Source of the DNA: Domibacillus tundrae
GTDB lineage: Bacteria; Bacillota; Bacilli; Bacillales; Domibacillaceae
Assembly: GCF_000970675.1 (NCBI RefSeq)
Contig: NZ_LAJA01000007.1
Location: forward strand, 1-64,000
Length of the DNA stretch: 64,000 nt
Direction of reading: 5' to 3'
How positions within the stretch are numbered: the first letter of the stretch is position 1; each line of letters begins with the position of its first letter. Below are positions 11,830 through 21,631 of this stretch, in pieces. The translations under genes were made by a program, and so were the position numbers. The notes below the pieces were generated by a model. The model ran no database searches and was not told the origin of the DNA. It saw only the letters and a program-made list of their open reading frames with translations.

Positions 11830-14601
11830 TTAGTTCATTTCCGAGTAGTGTTCTTTTACGACAGCTGCACAGCGTGGACAAAGCGTTGGGTGATCTGCAT
11901 CCTGGCCAACTTCATCTGTCACCGTCCAGCAGCGTTCACATGTGTCGCCTGAAGCTTTTTCGACTACAACAGACACTTTCTCACGTTTCACTGCTTGTTC
12001 TGGTGCTTCCGACACCGTTCCCGCTACTTCAAAGCCAGATACGATAAACAGCTGCTTTAAATCTTCATCGATCGACGCAAGAAGGGCTGTTGTTTCGTTG
12101 TCCGCATACAACCGGACATGTGCTGTTAATGACTTGCCAATAATTTTTTCATTCCGTGCTTCTTCCAGCGCTTTTAAGATATCATCACGAACCGCCATAA
12201 ATGCCGTCCATTTTTTCGTTAGACTTTCCGCCTTCGGCAGTTCTGTATAGTCCGGCATATCGGTCAGCTGCACATATTTTTCTTCAGCTCCCGGCACTTC
12301 TGTCCACACTTCATCCGCTGTATGCGGCAAGATTGGCGAGACAAGTTTCGCAAGAGTCGTTAATGTTTCATACATAACCGTTTGAATGGCACGGCGGTCT
12401 GCATGATTTTCCGCTTCAATGTACAAAACATCTTTTGTGAAATCTAGATAGAATGAGCTTAAATCGACGGTGCAGAAATTATTGACCGCATGATAGATCG
12501 CTGCAAATTCATACTTTTCATAATGGCCGCGGACCGTTTTGATCAATTCGTTTAATTTTACAAGCATGAATTGGTCGACTTCACGCAAGTTTTCGTATGA
12601 AACAGCATGCTCAGCCGGCTTAAAGCCATCTAGATTTCCGAGCAAGAATCGGAACGTGTTGCGGATTTTACGATATACTTCTGCCACTTGTTTTAAAATA
12701 GCATCTGATACACGCACATCTGCCTGGAAATCCACGGATGATACCCAGAGACGTAAAATATCTGCGCCAAGCTGCTCCATCACTTTTGCAGGAATGACTG
12801 TATTGCCAAGCGATTTACTCATTTTGCGGCCTTCTCCATCTAATGCAAACCCATGGCTTAATACGCCTTTATATGGTGCTTTGCCAGTGACGGCAACCCC
12901 TGTAATTAAGGAAGAGTTAAACCAGCCGCGGTATTGGTCAGATCCTTCTAAATAAAGATCAGCCGGCCGCTGGGCATCTGAACGCTGCTCAAGTACGCCT
13001 TCATGAGAAGAACCGGAATCGAACCAGACATCCATAATGTCATTTTCTTTCGTGAATTCGCCGTTCGGGCTGCCCGGATGCGTAAATCCTTCCGGCAAGA
13101 GTTCATTCGCCGTACGCTTAAACCAAATATTCGATCCATTTTCACGGAACAATTCCGATACATGTGCAATCGTTTCATCGGTAATGATCGCTTCACCATT
13201 TTCCGCATAAAAAACTGGAATTGGCACACCCCATGCACGCTGACGAGAAATACACCAGTCACCGCGGTCACGAATCATGTTAAACAAACGCGTTTCGCCC
13301 CATGCCGGCACCCATTTCGTTTCTTTTACTGCTTCAAGCAGTTCAGGACGGAACTTATCAATTGACGCAAACCATTGCGCTGTAGCCCGATAAATAACCG
13401 GCTTTTTTGTCCGCCAGTCATGTGGATACGAGTGTGTAATAAATTCCATTTTTAATAGTGCGCCCGCTTCAGACAGCTTTTCGGTGATTGCTTTATTGGC
13501 TTTATCATAAAAAAGTCCTTCAAAGCCTGGCGCTTCTTCTGTCATAACACCACGGTCGTTCACCGGACAAAGAACGTCGAGCCCATATTTCTTTCCGACA
13601 AGAAAGTCATCTTCCCCGTGACCAGGCGCTGTATGAACGGCTCCTGTACCAGAATCTGTTGTTACGTGATCGCCAAGCATGACAAGTGAATCACGGCCAT
13701 AAAGCGGATGTGCTGCGACAACATGTTCAAGCTTTTCTCCTTTTACCAGCTTTTCAATAGTATGCGACTCCCATCCGATTTTCGCCGCAACTTCTTCAAG
13801 AAGTGCTTCTGCCACTACGAACCGGTCACCCGCTGCGCTTACGACCGCATAATTGAGCTCTGGATGAACAGAAATGCCAAGGTTCGCCGGAATGGTCCAT
13901 GGCGTTGTCGTCCAAATAATGATTTTTGTGCCTTCTTCAAGTACATCATTTCCTTTTTTCACATCAAAAGAAACATAAATAGAGGCTGATTTTTTATCTT
14001 GGTACTCGATTTCTGCTTCTGCAAGTGCAGATTCAGATGAAGGAGACCAGTAAACGGGCTTTAGGCCTTTGTAAATAAATCCCTTTTTCGCCATTTCACC
14101 GAATACTTTAATTTGTGCAGCTTCATATTCCGGCTTTAATGTAATGTATGGATTTTCCCAATCGCCACGTACGCCAAGGCGTTTAAATTGCTCACGTTGG
14201 TTATGAACTTGTTTATAGGCATACTCTTCACAAAGCTGGCGGAATTCCGCTATAGTCATTTCTTTTCGATTTACACCAGAGTTTGTCAATGCCTGCTCAA
14301 TTGGCAATCCATGTGTATCCCAGCCTGGAATGTAAGGCGCGTAATAACCGCTCATCGATTTAAAACGAACGATAAAATCTTTTAAAATTTTATTAAGGGC
14401 GTGTCCGATATGGATATCACCATTCGCATACGGAGGACCATCATGCAAAACGAACATCGGACGGTTCTTCGTACGGTCCAGCACTTGTTTATAAATATCT
14501 TCTTCGTTCCAAACACTCTGCATGTCCGGTTCGCGTTTCGGCAAGTTGCCACGCATCGGAAATTCTGTTTTCGGCATTAATAATGTATCTTTATAATTCA
14601 T
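11830..14601 (-). CDS. ileS: Isoleucyl-tRNA synthetase
   Basis: Charges tRNA-Ile. The 923-residue class I enzyme has the HIGH-type motif [11 protein letters not shown] near residue 60, the KMSKS motif [10 protein letters not shown] near residue 595, an editing domain between them, and a C-terminal zinc finger with four cysteines (CERC and CPRC). The length and the zinc finger indicate the bacterial IleS type of Bacillus. It is controlled by the T-box leader directly upstream and has its own strong promoter at the end of divIVA. Confidence 0.97.
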   Translation of the reverse strand: MNYKDTLLMPKTEFPMRGNLPKREPDMQSVWNEEDIYKQVLDRTKNRPMFVLHDGPPYANGDIHIGHALNKILKDFIVRFKSMSGYYAPYIPGWDTHGLPIEQALTNSGVNRKEMTIAEFRQLCEEYAYKQVHNQREQFKRLGVRGDWENPYITLKPEYEAAQIKVFGEMAKKGFIYKGLKPVYWSPSSESALAEAEIEYQDKKSASIYVSFDVKKGNDVLEEGTKIIIWTTTPWTIPANLGISVHPELNYAVVSAAGDRFVVAEALLEEVAAKIGWESHTIEKLVKGEKLEHVVAAHPLYGRDSLVMLGDHVTTDSGTGAVHTAPGHGEDDFLVGKKYGLDVLCPVNDRGVMTEEAPGFEGLFYDKANKAITEKLSEAGALLKMEFITHSYPHDWRTKKPVIYRATAQWFASIDKFRPELLEAVKETKWVPAWGETRLFNMIRDRGDWCISRQRAWGVPIPVFYAENGEAIITDETIAHVSELFRENGSNIWFKRTANELLPEGFTHPGSPNGEFTKENDIMDVWFDSGSSHEGVLEQRSDAQRPADLYLEGSDQYRGWFNSSLITGVAVTGKAPYKGVLSHGFALDGEGRKMSKSLGNTVIPAKVMEQLGADILRLWVSSVDFQADVRVSDAILKQVAEVYRKIRNTFRFLLGNLDGFKPAEHAVSYENLREVDQFMLVKLNELIKTVRGHYEKYEFAAIYHAVNNFCTVDLSSFYLDFTKDVLYIEAENHADRRAIQTVMYETLTTLAKLVSPILPHTADEVWTEVPGAEEKYVQLTDMPDYTELPKAESLTKKWTAFMAVRDDILKALEEARNEKIIGKSLTAHVRLYADNETTALLASIDEDLKQLFIVSGFEVAGTVSEAPEQAVKREKVSVVVEKASGDTCERCWTVTDEVGQDADHPTLCPRCAAVVKEHYSEMN

Positions 14602-14621
14602 TGCCTTATCTCCTTTTAAAT

Positions 14622-14667
14622 AAAATAAAAAAACCTTTCACATCCCTAAAAAGGGACGGAAAGGTTT
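14622..14667 (-). terminator. T-box regulated terminator before ileS
   Basis: On the minus strand AAACCTTTC-x-GTCCCT pairs with AGGGA-x-G-x-GAAAGGTTT, followed by a run of seven T. It lies just downstream of the T-box sequence, so the antiterminator can compete with it. Confidence 0.85.
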
Positions 14668-14870
14668 CCGCGGTACCACCCTGGTTGACAGCCCATGACT
14701 GTCCGCTCAAAATCCATAACGTGGATAAACCGTTTTCCGCTACTTATTCGTTCACGAAAAATGCTCAAGGGTGATCTTTAAGCTGCAGATAGCCGCCGGG
14801 CTTCCACCATCCCCGGTTCGCTTTTGGGCGATCAGTTGCCGCTTTACTGTCCCTGTCATTGCGTTTGATG
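14631..14870 (-). ncRNA. T-box riboswitch (tRNA-Ile responsive) in the ileS leader
   Basis: The hallmark T-box sequence AGGGTGGTACCGCGG is present at 14668-14682 on the minus strand, just before the terminator. Stem I features lie upstream: the AGTA loop-E-like sequence, a distal GGATGGTGGAAGCCC loop region, and a specifier loop where AAGATCACC gives the isoleucine codon ATC (about 14773-14775). Uncharged tRNA-Ile would stabilise the antiterminator and switch on ileS. The specifier assignment is an inference from position and from the downstream gene. Confidence 0.92.
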
Positions 14871-14890
14871 ATTTTTATTTGAATGGTTAC

Positions 14891-14919
14891 ATTATAAAAA
14901 TGAACCATTCATTCGTCAA
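14891..14919 (-). promoter_or_regulatory. Sigma-A promoter of ileS
   Basis: A -35 TTGACG (14914-14919) and perfect -10 TATAAT (14891-14896) are spaced by 17 bases, directly after the divIVA stop codon. A 9-bp inverted repeat (TGAATGGTT / AACCATTCA, 14880-14911) brackets the -10. Confidence 0.8.
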
Positions 14920-14921
14920 GC

Positions 14922-15431
14922 TTATCTCTCATCGTCGCTTAACTGTTCAATTTCATCCGTATCTACTTCAAAATCAAGAAGCTTATCCCAGTCATCATTG
15001 TTCAACAAGTCTAATTGAGCTTCCATTAACATTTTAAAGCGCGTGCGGAACACTTTTGACTGCTTTTTTAATTCTTCGATTTCCACTGCGATTCGCCGTG
15101 CTTTTGACAGCGACTCCTCAACAATTCGATCCGCATTTTTCTCCGCTTCACGAATAAGCAGCTTTGATTCCTTTAAAGCGTTTCGTTTAACATCTTCTGA
15201 TGTTTCTTGTGCAATCACAATCGATTTACTTAATGTTTCTTCAATATTCGAAAAATAACTAAGCCGTTCCGTTTGACCGGCAAGCTTTGTTTCTAATTCT
15301 TTTTTTTCCCGAATAATGAGTTCGTAATCTTTAATAATTTGATTTAAAAAGTCATTCACTTCGTCTTCATCGTAACCGCGAAATGAACGGCCAAATTCTT
15401 TTTTATGTATGTCCAACGGCGTTAAGGGCAT
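14922..15431 (-). CDS. divIVA: Cell division / polar scaffold protein DivIVA
   Basis: Self-assembling coiled-coil protein that marks negatively curved membrane at septa and poles and recruits MinJ/MinCD and sporulation factors. The N-terminal lipid-binding motif (TPLDIHKKEF followed by FRGYDEDEVNDFL) is intact and is followed by heptad-rich coiled coil to about residue 150 and an acidic tail. The start follows GGAGGTGGCTGT. It sits in the conserved ylmCDE-sepF-ylmGH-divIVA order. Confidence 0.96.
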   Translation of the reverse strand: MPLTPLDIHKKEFGRSFRGYDEDEVNDFLNQIIKDYELIIREKKELETKLAGQTERLSYFSNIEETLSKSIVIAQETSEDVKRNALKESKLLIREAEKNADRIVEESLSKARRIAVEIEELKKQSKVFRTRFKMLMEAQLDLLNNDDWDKLLDFEVDTDEIEQLSDDER

Positions 15432-15521
15432 ACAGCCACCTCCAAAGCGTTACATGATCATTGATTTTTATTATAAAGGTTTTTCGACCACTTGTGGGGA
15501 AATCCCTTCATTTTCGCAAAT

Positions 15522-16298
15522 TTATTTTAAAATACCCAGCGTTATTCGCCACTTTTCTTTTTTCGTCTGGCCGTCAATGGATAAAATTTTCATCCGTCCG
15601 ATTCCACGGACTGATAGCATATCACCTTGTGCGCATTCAAAAGACGTTTGGTCTACTGCTTTCCAATTTACTTTCACAGCGCCACTTTTAATAAGCTGCT
15701 GCGCTTTTTGTCTGGACATAGAGGACAATGATCCAATGATGACATCAAGGCGCATTGACGAGACGGTGACGGTCTGTTCATGCCACTCTTCAATCGAATA
15801 AACCGCTTCTGAGAGCGTTTTTTCTATCAGTTTGACCGGTACTTTCCCAACATGATCAAAATGTGCATGCAAATAACTCGTTAATTCTTTTGCCACAATC
15901 ACTTGAAAACGGTCTTGCTCACTTAAAATATCACCAAATTTTTCACGGTTCAGGCCAAGTCCCATCAAACTTCCTAAAATATGCGGATGGCTAATCATGG
16001 AAAACTTTTGCGGATAGTCAACTTCAAGCAATTCGACCCCAAAGTCAGTTTCTTCCGGCTCGAAGTAAGAAGGATGAAAAAGCCCCCGTTTTCGTTCAGC
16101 AGATGAATGACCACCAAAAAAAGAAACGCGTACATCTTCCATAGACCCGACAACCGAGCGGATCATCTGCCTCTCGCGTGGATTAAGAAATCCTGTCAAT
16201 TTCGGCGCATACATATCCGCGACTTGCTGTTTCCATTTCATTGCTTTGTCAATAAACTCTTTTTCTTCCGGCCGAAAATGTTGGTAAATATCATTCAT
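15522..16298 (-). CDS. ylmH: S4-domain RNA-binding protein YlmH
   Basis: RNA-binding protein of the division-linked ylm cluster; work on B. subtilis YlmH places it in ribosome-associated quality control, with RqcP-like activity. The 258-residue protein has an N-terminal conserved part (DKAMKWKQQVADMY) and a C-terminal S4 fold (about 180-240), visible as RLDVIIGSLSSMSRQKAQQLIKSGAVKVN. It lies between ylmG and divIVA. Confidence 0.92.
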   Translation of the reverse strand: MNDIYQHFRPEEKEFIDKAMKWKQQVADMYAPKLTGFLNPRERQMIRSVVGSMEDVRVSFFGGHSSAERKRGLFHPSYFEPEETDFGVELLEVDYPQKFSMISHPHILGSLMGLGLNREKFGDILSEQDRFQVIVAKELTSYLHAHFDHVGKVPVKLIEKTLSEAVYSIEEWHEQTVTVSSMRLDVIIGSLSSMSRQKAQQLIKSGAVKVNWKAVDQTSFECAQGDMLSVRGIGRMKILSIDGQTKKEKWRITLGILK

Positions 16299-16310
16299 TA
16301 AATGCCCACG

Positions 16311-16586
16311 TTAAAGCCAAACAGCCAGCTGATGCAGTCCGTTTGTCGCAAGGTTCAGTGTAATAAAAGCGACGATTGGTGAAATATCAAACATGCCAAG
16401 CGGCGGAATAATCCGACGAAACGGATCTAAATATGGTTCGCAAATTCTTGTTAAAAATCGGCCGATTGATGTATTGCGTGCTTCTGGAAACCATGACATT
16501 AAAATATAAATAATGAGTGCCCAAGAATATAATTGTATTGCCTGGACCAAAACATTAATAACTGTATCCATTTCTCTTATTGCCAC
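16311..16586 (-). CDS. ylmG: YggT family membrane protein YlmG
   Basis: A 91-residue membrane protein with two hydrophobic segments flanking the conserved [32 protein letters not shown]-type region that defines the YggT family (motif residues about 28-60). In other bacteria and plastids it is linked to division or membrane assembly; the molecular function is unclear. It starts inside the end of sepF with a 10-base overlap. Confidence 0.92.
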   Translation of the reverse strand: MAIREMDTVINVLVQAIQLYSWALIIYILMSWFPEARNTSIGRFLTRICEPYLDPFRRIIPPLGMFDISPIVAFITLNLATNGLHQLAVWL

Positions 16587-17002
16587 CCCGTTTTTTCTTG
16601 ATCTTGTTGCGTAAACTGTGTAATGCTTCCGGCAATTTCTACATTCTCCGGTGCACAGAAAAAGATTTTTTCACCAATTTGCTGGATTTCTCCGCCAATG
16701 GCATACACCGTTCCGCCGAGAAAATCAACAATCCTCCGTGCCTGATCCGTTTGAATGCGCTGTAGATTGACGATAACTGCCTTTTTTGCTTTTAAATGGT
16801 CGGCAATTTCTTGCGCTTCCGCATAAACACGCGGCTCTGCCATGACGACTTTCGACGGCTTTTGCGCACTTTTCAAGCTGACCACATTTTTTTTGCGAGG
16901 CGCTGTTGAAGATGGCTCTCCTTCATACACTTCTTCCTCCACCATATCGTAATCTTCTTCGTCGAGCAGGAAAAATGACTTAAACTTCGATTTCACGCCC
17001 AT
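16577..17002 (-). CDS. sepF: Cell division protein SepF
   Basis: Binds FtsZ filaments and anchors them to the membrane, partly redundantly with FtsA. The 141-residue product has the N-terminal amphipathic membrane-binding helix ([17 protein letters not shown]), an acidic linker, and the conserved C-terminal domain (about 55-135) containing [14 protein letters not shown] and [13 protein letters not shown]. Its partner FtsZ is encoded about 4.7 kb upstream in the same orientation. Confidence 0.96.
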   Translation of the reverse strand: MGVKSKFKSFFLLDEEDYDMVEEEVYEGEPSSTAPRKKNVVSLKSAQKPSKVVMAEPRVYAEAQEIADHLKAKKAVIVNLQRIQTDQARRIVDFLGGTVYAIGGEIQQIGEKIFFCAPENVEIAGSITQFTQQDQEKTGWQ

Positions 17003-17023
17003 CGTTCCACCTCCGCTTTCATT

Positions 17024-17695
17024 TTATTCCCCTACAAGCTCAGTTCCAATACGAATCATTGTCGCGCCTTCTTCCACAGCTATCTCAAAATCATTGCTCA
17101 TGCCCATGGATAACTCATTACACGGAGCGTATGAGAGATTTAATGCTCTTACTTCATCTCTCAACAAAGCAAGCTTACGGAAACAAGCACGAAGTATGTC
17201 TTGATCTTCGGTGAGCGGTGCCATTGTCATTAAGCCACATACTCGAATATTTTCGTATTTGTGAAGCGATTCAATAAATGGAATGACTTCTTCAGGCACC
17301 ATTCCATGCTTAGATTCTTCACCCGATACGTTCACCTGAACAAAACATTGAACAGCCCTTTGGGCCCGGCTGCTAATTTCTTTGGCAAGTGATTCGCGGT
17401 CAAGTGAATGAATATAGCCAGCTTGATGAATGATCGACTTTACTTTTCTTGTTTGCATTGACCCGATAAAGTGCCATGTCGCCTTTTCCCCAATGGTTTC
17501 ATATTTTTCATTCAGTCCTTCAGCGCGGTTTTCACCGAGGTGGAGAATTCCCGCTTCTACTGCTTCTTGGGCTCGGGCTGTTGTTACATATTTTGTAACT
17601 GCAATAATTTTCACGTCTTCCGCCTGCCGGCCTGAACGGTGTGCAGATTCCTCAATCCGTTGTTTAATGATTGATAAATTTTCGCTAACTTTCAT
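17024..17695 (-). CDS. ylmE: PLP homeostasis protein, YggS/YlmE family
   Basis: Pyridoxal-phosphate-binding protein without known catalytic turnover that affects vitamin B6 and amino-acid balance. The 223-residue alanine-racemase-like barrel has the PLP lysine in IIAVTKYV (about residue 35), the family signature [13 protein letters not shown] and [11 protein letters not shown], and the C-terminal [22 protein letters not shown]. It overlaps the end of ylmD by 11 bases. Confidence 0.95.
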   Translation of the reverse strand: MKVSENLSIIKQRIEESAHRSGRQAEDVKIIAVTKYVTTARAQEAVEAGILHLGENRAEGLNEKYETIGEKATWHFIGSMQTRKVKSIIHQAGYIHSLDRESLAKEISSRAQRAVQCFVQVNVSGEESKHGMVPEEVIPFIESLHKYENIRVCGLMTMAPLTEDQDILRACFRKLALLRDEVRALNLSYAPCNELSMGMSNDFEIAVEEGATMIRIGTELVGE

Positions 17696-18515
17696 GGTTT
17701 CCTTCCTTCCAGCCGATGTACCCCATCATCCTGCCTGTGTATCCCCTGTCACGCCGATGAGAAAAGAAATCCGGCGAGCAGCTTGAACATAGTGCCGTCA
17801 TATAAATATTTTCGGGCGAAATGCCTTTCTTGATGAGAAGATCTTTATTAAAGGTTTGCAGAGAAAAATAATACATATCCGGCTCATTTGGCACCGGGGA
17901 GAAGGGAACTTCTTCACCCGGCTTATACCATTTTTCTGCTGCTGTTATGACCGAGGCTCCTACTTTATAGCATGAGCCACAAATGGAAGGACCAATCGCC
18001 ACTTCAATATCTTGCAGACAACTTCCTTCTTGTTCCCACTTCTTAATCATGATTGGACCAATTCCGCTAACCGCACCTTTCCAGCCGGCATGAGCCGTTC
18101 CGATCCGTTTCGTTACGCGGTCAATAAAATAAAGCGGCACACAATCAGCATAGCAAAGTGTCAGTAAAACACCGGCATCATCGGTGTAAAGACCATCAGT
18201 AGATGAGAATGCCGTTTCATAATCAAGGGCACCACGGCCGATGTCGCGATTTGAAACATGTGCAATGTGGACATCGTGTGTTTGCTCACAGCCGATCCAT
18301 TTATCGACAGGAAATCCAATTACCTGTCCCGTATTTTTTCGGTTTTGCTGTACAGAAGCTGGTTCGTCATGAACATGAAACGCCATATTCAAGCCATTGT
18401 ACTTGCCGGATCCGCCTTCTTTAGACGTGAAGCCGGCAGAGAGACCCGGTTCTTCTTTTTCCCATTTTTCCATATGAAACAAGCCGCTGCCTGTTTTTTT
18501 AAAAGGTTCTGTCAT
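17685..18515 (-). CDS. ylmD: Multicopper polyphenol oxidase / laccase-domain protein YlmD
   Basis: Belongs to the DUF152 (YfiH/YlmD) family; members have been reported as laccase-like enzymes and as purine nucleoside phosphorylases. The metal or active-site motifs CADCVPLYF and [13 protein letters not shown] are visible, with [10 protein letters not shown]. The start is placed at the ATG of MTEPFKKTG (277 residues), with GGGAG six bases upstream; a longer frame has no ribosome binding site. Confidence 0.93.
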   Translation of the reverse strand: MTEPFKKTGSGLFHMEKWEKEEPGLSAGFTSKEGGSGKYNGLNMAFHVHDEPASVQQNRKNTGQVIGFPVDKWIGCEQTHDVHIAHVSNRDIGRGALDYETAFSSTDGLYTDDAGVLLTLCYADCVPLYFIDRVTKRIGTAHAGWKGAVSGIGPIMIKKWEQEGSCLQDIEVAIGPSICGSCYKVGASVITAAEKWYKPGEEVPFSPVPNEPDMYYFSLQTFNKDLLIKKGISPENIYMTALCSSCSPDFFSHRRDRGYTGRMMGYIGWKEGNHES

Positions 18516-18566
18516 GGCATGCTCCCGCTTATTTTCTTTTAGTGTACCACATGACACCCTTTTTCG

Positions 18567-18824
18567 TCACCGTTCATCCTCCTTCGGTTCTTTTTCACCG
18601 TAGCGGACTAAAATAACATCGCCGCCAATTTTCACGATATGCATCCATGGGATCACTATTTCTTCCTCTTTGCCGAATAAACCGAATTTTTTACCGTTTT
18701 GTTCTATGATGAGCGCTGAAATAGCTCCTGTCGCGTTGTTTAATTCAATATCAGCCAGACGGCCTAATTTTTTTCCATTTGTCACATTGACAATATCTTT
18801 CAGCTGAAATTCTGAAATTCGCAT
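18567..18824 (-). CDS. ylmC: PRC-barrel domain protein, YlmC/YmxH family
   Basis: An 85-residue single PRC-barrel protein starting MRISEFQLKDIVN, with GKKLGRLADIELN and VIPWMHIVKIG typical of the YlmC/YmxH sporulation-associated family. The start follows an AAAGGAGGGGC site. It is the first gene of the ylm cluster here and is separated from sigG by a terminator. The exact function is unknown. Confidence 0.9.
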   Translation of the reverse strand: MRISEFQLKDIVNVTNGKKLGRLADIELNNATGAISALIIEQNGKKFGLFGKEEEIVIPWMHIVKIGGDVILVRYGEKEPKEDER

Positions 18825-18871
18825 ACTAGCCCCTCCTTTGTACCAATGTATGCTCCAAGACAAAGAAAAAA

Positions 18872-18892
18872 ACAGAAGATTGTCTCTTCTGT
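18872..18892 (-). terminator. Terminator after sigG
   Basis: An 8-bp stem (ACAGAAGA / TCTTCTGT) followed on the minus strand by a T-rich run lies right after the sigG stop and before ylmC, which separates the sporulation sigma genes from the ylm cluster. Confidence 0.75.
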
Positions 18893-18899
18893 TTTTCGC

Positions 18900-19679
18900 T
18901 TATCCATTTATTTTCTTTTTCATTTGTTTAATGGCCCCTTTTTCAAGCCGGGATACTTGTGCTTGAGAAATACCGATTTCGTCAGCTACTTCCATTTGTG
19001 TCCGACCGGTGAAAAATCGTTTCTCAATAATCATCCGCTCCCGCTCAGACAATTTATTTAGTTCATCGGTTACAGTCATGGTATCCACCCATTCTTTTTC
19101 TCTGTCTTTTCCATCACTTATTTGGTCCATCATATAAATAGGATCGCCGCCATCTTGAAAAACGGGTTCAAATAACGAAACAGGATCTTGAATGGCATCG
19201 AGCGCAAAAACCATTTCTTCTTTCGGTACATCAATCGCCCGGGCAATTTCTTCTGCTGCTGGTTCAACCGATCTCTCCGCTGTCAGTCTTTCTCTTGCCT
19301 GTAAAGCCTTATAAGCAATATCACGAAGAGAGCGCGATACCCGAATCGGATTGTTGTCTCGGAGATAACGGCGGATCTCGCCGATAATCATTGGCACTGC
19401 GTATGTTGAAAAGCGGACATTGTGGCTTAAATCGAAATTATCAATTGACTTCATCAAACCGATGCAGCCAACTTGAAATAAGTCATCGGCTTGCTCATTA
19501 CGATGATTAAATCGTTGAATGACGCTTAAAACGAGGCGCAAATTTCCGTTGACCAGCTTTTCACGCGCCTGTTTGTCCCCACTTTGGTATTGCACAAACA
19601 ACACTTTCATTTCAGGGTTTGTTAATACAGGCAGCGTCGACGTATCGACACCACATAAGACAACTTTATTTCGGGCCAT
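18900..19679 (-). CDS. sigG: Sporulation sigma factor G
   Basis: RNA polymerase sigma factor active late in the forespore. The roughly 259-residue protein keeps the highly conserved core (GNLRLVLSVIQRFN, DDLFQVGCIGLMKSIDNFDLS, STYAVPMIIGEIRRYLRDN) of region 2 and the region 4 helix-turn-helix QMEVADEIGISQAQVSRLEK. The frame begins with two adjacent methionine codons; the second matches MARNKV of B. subtilis. It follows sigE in the standard spoIIGA-sigE-sigG order. Confidence 0.97.
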   Translation of the reverse strand: MARNKVVLCGVDTSTLPVLTNPEMKVLFVQYQSGDKQAREKLVNGNLRLVLSVIQRFNHRNEQADDLFQVGCIGLMKSIDNFDLSHNVRFSTYAVPMIIGEIRRYLRDNNPIRVSRSLRDIAYKALQARERLTAERSVEPAAEEIARAIDVPKEEMVFALDAIQDPVSLFEPVFQDGGDPIYMMDQISDGKDREKEWVDTMTVTDELNKLSERERMIIEKRFFTGRTQMEVADEIGISQAQVSRLEKGAIKQMKKKING

Positions 19680-19714
19680 CACTGTTCCTCCTCATGATGT
19701 CTGTTTCTCAGAAC

Positions 19715-19742
19715 AGTATTGCCGACCCGAAAAAAATTATTC
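19715..19742 (-). promoter_or_regulatory. sigG: Candidate sigma-F/sigma-G promoter of sigG
   Basis: On the minus strand GAATA (19738-19742) and GGCAATACT (19715-19723) match the forespore -35 and -10 consensus (GG-N-R-A-N-A-H-T), 14 bases apart. The spacing is one to two bases shorter than usual, so this is tentative. sigG is sigma-F dependent in B. subtilis. Confidence 0.45.
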
Positions 19743-20460
19743 AGCGCAGTTTATTCAGTTCTTTTTTCAGTCGTCCAATGATTTTTTTCTCAAGCCGTGA
19801 AATATAAGACTGTGAGATTCCTAGTAAATCCGCTACATCTTTTTGTGTTCTTTCTTCTTGTCCATTTAGCCCGAATCGCATTTCAATAATTTGTTTTTCA
19901 CGTCCTTCTAAATCGTCAAGCGCTTCTGAAACTAAATGTTTGTCCACTTCTTCTTCAATTCCTTTTGTGATGATGTCGCTTTCTGTTCCAAGTACATCGG
20001 ATAACAACAGCTCATTTCCATCCCAATCAATATTCAGCGGTTCATCAAATGAAATTTCCGAACGGATTTTATTATTGCGGCGCAAGTACATTAAAATTTC
20101 ATTTTCAATACAGCGGGATGCATACGTCGCAAGCTTAATTTTCTTTTCGGGATCAAATGTGTTAACAGCTTTAATGAGCCCGATCGCGCCGATGCTAATA
20201 AGATCTTCAATGTGGATGCCAGTATTCTCAAATTTTCGGGCAATGTAAACGACAAGGCGTAAATTCCGCTCAATGAGCATCGCCCGAACCGCCTTATCTC
20301 CTGATGGAAGCTTCGTTAATAGATGCGCCTCCTCATCACGCGTAAGTGGTGGAGGAAGCGCTTCACTGCCACCGATGTAATAAATCGTTTTAGATTTAAT
20401 ACCAGCTTTTTGGATCATGTTATACATGATGTACATCCACTTTGTTTTTACTTGCCGCAA
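19741..20460 (-). CDS. sigE: Sporulation sigma factor E (pro-sigma-E)
   Basis: Mother-cell sigma factor made as an inactive precursor and cleaved by SpoIIGA. The mature part is nearly identical in motif to B. subtilis ([61 protein letters not shown]). I favour the TTG start: it leaves a 26-residue pro-sequence before YYIGG, equal to my recollection of the B. subtilis precursor, with AAAGGTGA nine bases upstream. A GTG at 20469 would add three residues but overlaps the ribosome binding site. Confidence 0.93.
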   Translation of the reverse strand: MRQVKTKWMYIMYNMIQKAGIKSKTIYYIGGSEALPPPLTRDEEAHLLTKLPSGDKAVRAMLIERNLRLVVYIARKFENTGIHIEDLISIGAIGLIKAVNTFDPEKKIKLATYASRCIENEILMYLRRNNKIRSEISFDEPLNIDWDGNELLLSDVLGTESDIITKGIEEEVDKHLVSEALDDLEGREKQIIEMRFGLNGQEERTQKDVADLLGISQSYISRLEKKIIGRLKKELNKLR

Positions 20461-20481
20461 ATTATTCACTCACCTTTCGAT

Positions 20482-21330
20482 TCATTCCTGAACCATATTC
20501 GGATGCAGAATGCAGATAAACGACTGATCATCCGATAATACCTTGTCTGTAAATGTGACAAGCGCTCTATCGGTTTTCCGTTCTTTTCCATTGATCCATA
20601 CTGTAAAGCTGTCCGTTCGAAATGAAGCCAGCAATTTGCTTTCAGCATGAATCGACTTAGATGGAATCCAGACGATTTTTTCAGTCCAATTGTCTGGAAG
20701 ATTCAGCAGATCGCTAATATCCTCTTTAAAAAGCGCTTCCGGCCATTGTTCATACGGATTAATTTGACAAACTGCTACTTCTTTCTTGGAAATGGGGTCG
20801 CATAATGCATTACCGGTGTCAATCAAGCCCCGTCCCGACCAATTCATTCCGCAAAGCGTAAATGAAACGGGGACTGTTTGGCTGATTGTCCGCCTTGACG
20901 TATTCAAACTGAACAGCCGGCGCTGAATAAAATAAAATGAAATTCCCACCGATACAATAAAAAAGAATACGAGAGACCATTTTCCTCCTATAGCGTACTG
21001 CGTATACATGGACTGAAATCCGAATAAAATGCCGCCCGTCAGGAAAACGATAAAATAAAACGTAAGGACCATGGAAATGAGACTTGTGACGCCGGTTATT
21101 TTAAAAGCGATGCGGATCATGAATATAGGCATGATCACCGTTAATGTTTTATGCAAAAGCCCAACTGGACCTGCTGCTAAATAAAGCCATACCGGTATAG
21201 TTCCGACTAATGAGGCAGCAAGCAGCCGGGGCATCTGGAGCGGACGAGCGCTCAGCTTCCCCGTTACAAAAAGCAGCAGCGCATCTGCAGCAAAATTAAA
21301 GAAAATGATCCCTTCTGCGTAACCGGCCAA
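20482..21330 (-). CDS. spoIIGA: Sporulation sigma-E processing peptidase SpoIIGA
   Basis: Membrane-bound aspartyl protease that cleaves the pro-sequence of sigma-E after the signal from SpoIIR. Five hydrophobic segments occupy about residues 1-155, followed by a cytoplasmic protease domain with the active-site motif IDTGNAL (about residue 185). The start is a TTG after GGGAGGGATGAA; a nearby ATG is out of frame. The sequence is diverged from B. subtilis but the position directly upstream of sigE is conclusive. Confidence 0.94.
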   Translation of the reverse strand: MAGYAEGIIFFNFAADALLLFVTGKLSARPLQMPRLLAASLVGTIPVWLYLAAGPVGLLHKTLTVIMPIFMIRIAFKITGVTSLISMVLTFYFIVFLTGGILFGFQSMYTQYAIGGKWSLVFFFIVSVGISFYFIQRRLFSLNTSRRTISQTVPVSFTLCGMNWSGRGLIDTGNALCDPISKKEVAVCQINPYEQWPEALFKEDISDLLNLPDNWTEKIVWIPSKSIHAESKLLASFRTDSFTVWINGKERKTDRALVTFTDKVLSDDQSFICILHPNMVQE

Positions 21331-21371
21331 TTCATCCCTCCCTTTTTCCGGCTGCCTGTCCTATGAGCATT

Positions 21372-21405
21372 AGTGTAACGGAATGAATAACCAATGTATG
21401 TCGGA
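21372..21405 (-). promoter_or_regulatory. Possible Spo0A-type promoter of spoIIGA-sigE
   Basis: On the minus strand TCCGACA (21399-21405) matches six of seven bases of a Spo0A box and overlaps a -35-like CCGACA. A -10-like TACACT (21372-21377) lies 21 bases downstream. A wide spacer with a 0A box on the -35 is the known arrangement of B. subtilis spoIIG. The sites are degenerate, so confidence is low. Confidence 0.3.
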
Positions 21406-21450
21406 ATGTAAGTGAATTTTTACAGTAGTTTTTCCGAATCATGTCTAAGA

Positions 21451-21622
21451 AAAGCGCAAGACGGTCGTTTAGGTCCGCAGGCGTAAGACGGACCAGCAAG
21501 TGGCGCTCTTTGCCACACGGCTGTGACAGCTTTTTGGAACAAAAGCTAAGAACGCAGCTTCCTGCAGCAACGCTTTTGTGACCCACATCGTGTGGGCCTC
21601 GAGGGAATTGGCCGTCTGAAGC
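21451..21622. other. Multi-hairpin structured intergenic element
   Basis: The 340-bp spoIIGA-ftsZ gap contains a dense set of nested inverted repeats. An outer 8-bp stem (AGACGGTC 21459-21466 with GGCCGTCT 21610-21617) encloses four separate hairpins: GGTCCG/CGGACC (21472-21494), GTGGC/GCCAC (21500-21516), ACAAAAGC/GCTTTTGT (21539-21579, with an inner GCAG/CTGC), and CCCACA/TGTGGG (21582-21596). The arrangement is a closed multibranch fold on either strand. An open frame of 100 codons across it has no ribosome binding site and no recognisable family. It may be a repeated structured element or an RNA; I cannot tell which strand is transcribed. Confidence 0.5.
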
Positions 21623-21631
21623 TGAACAAAT

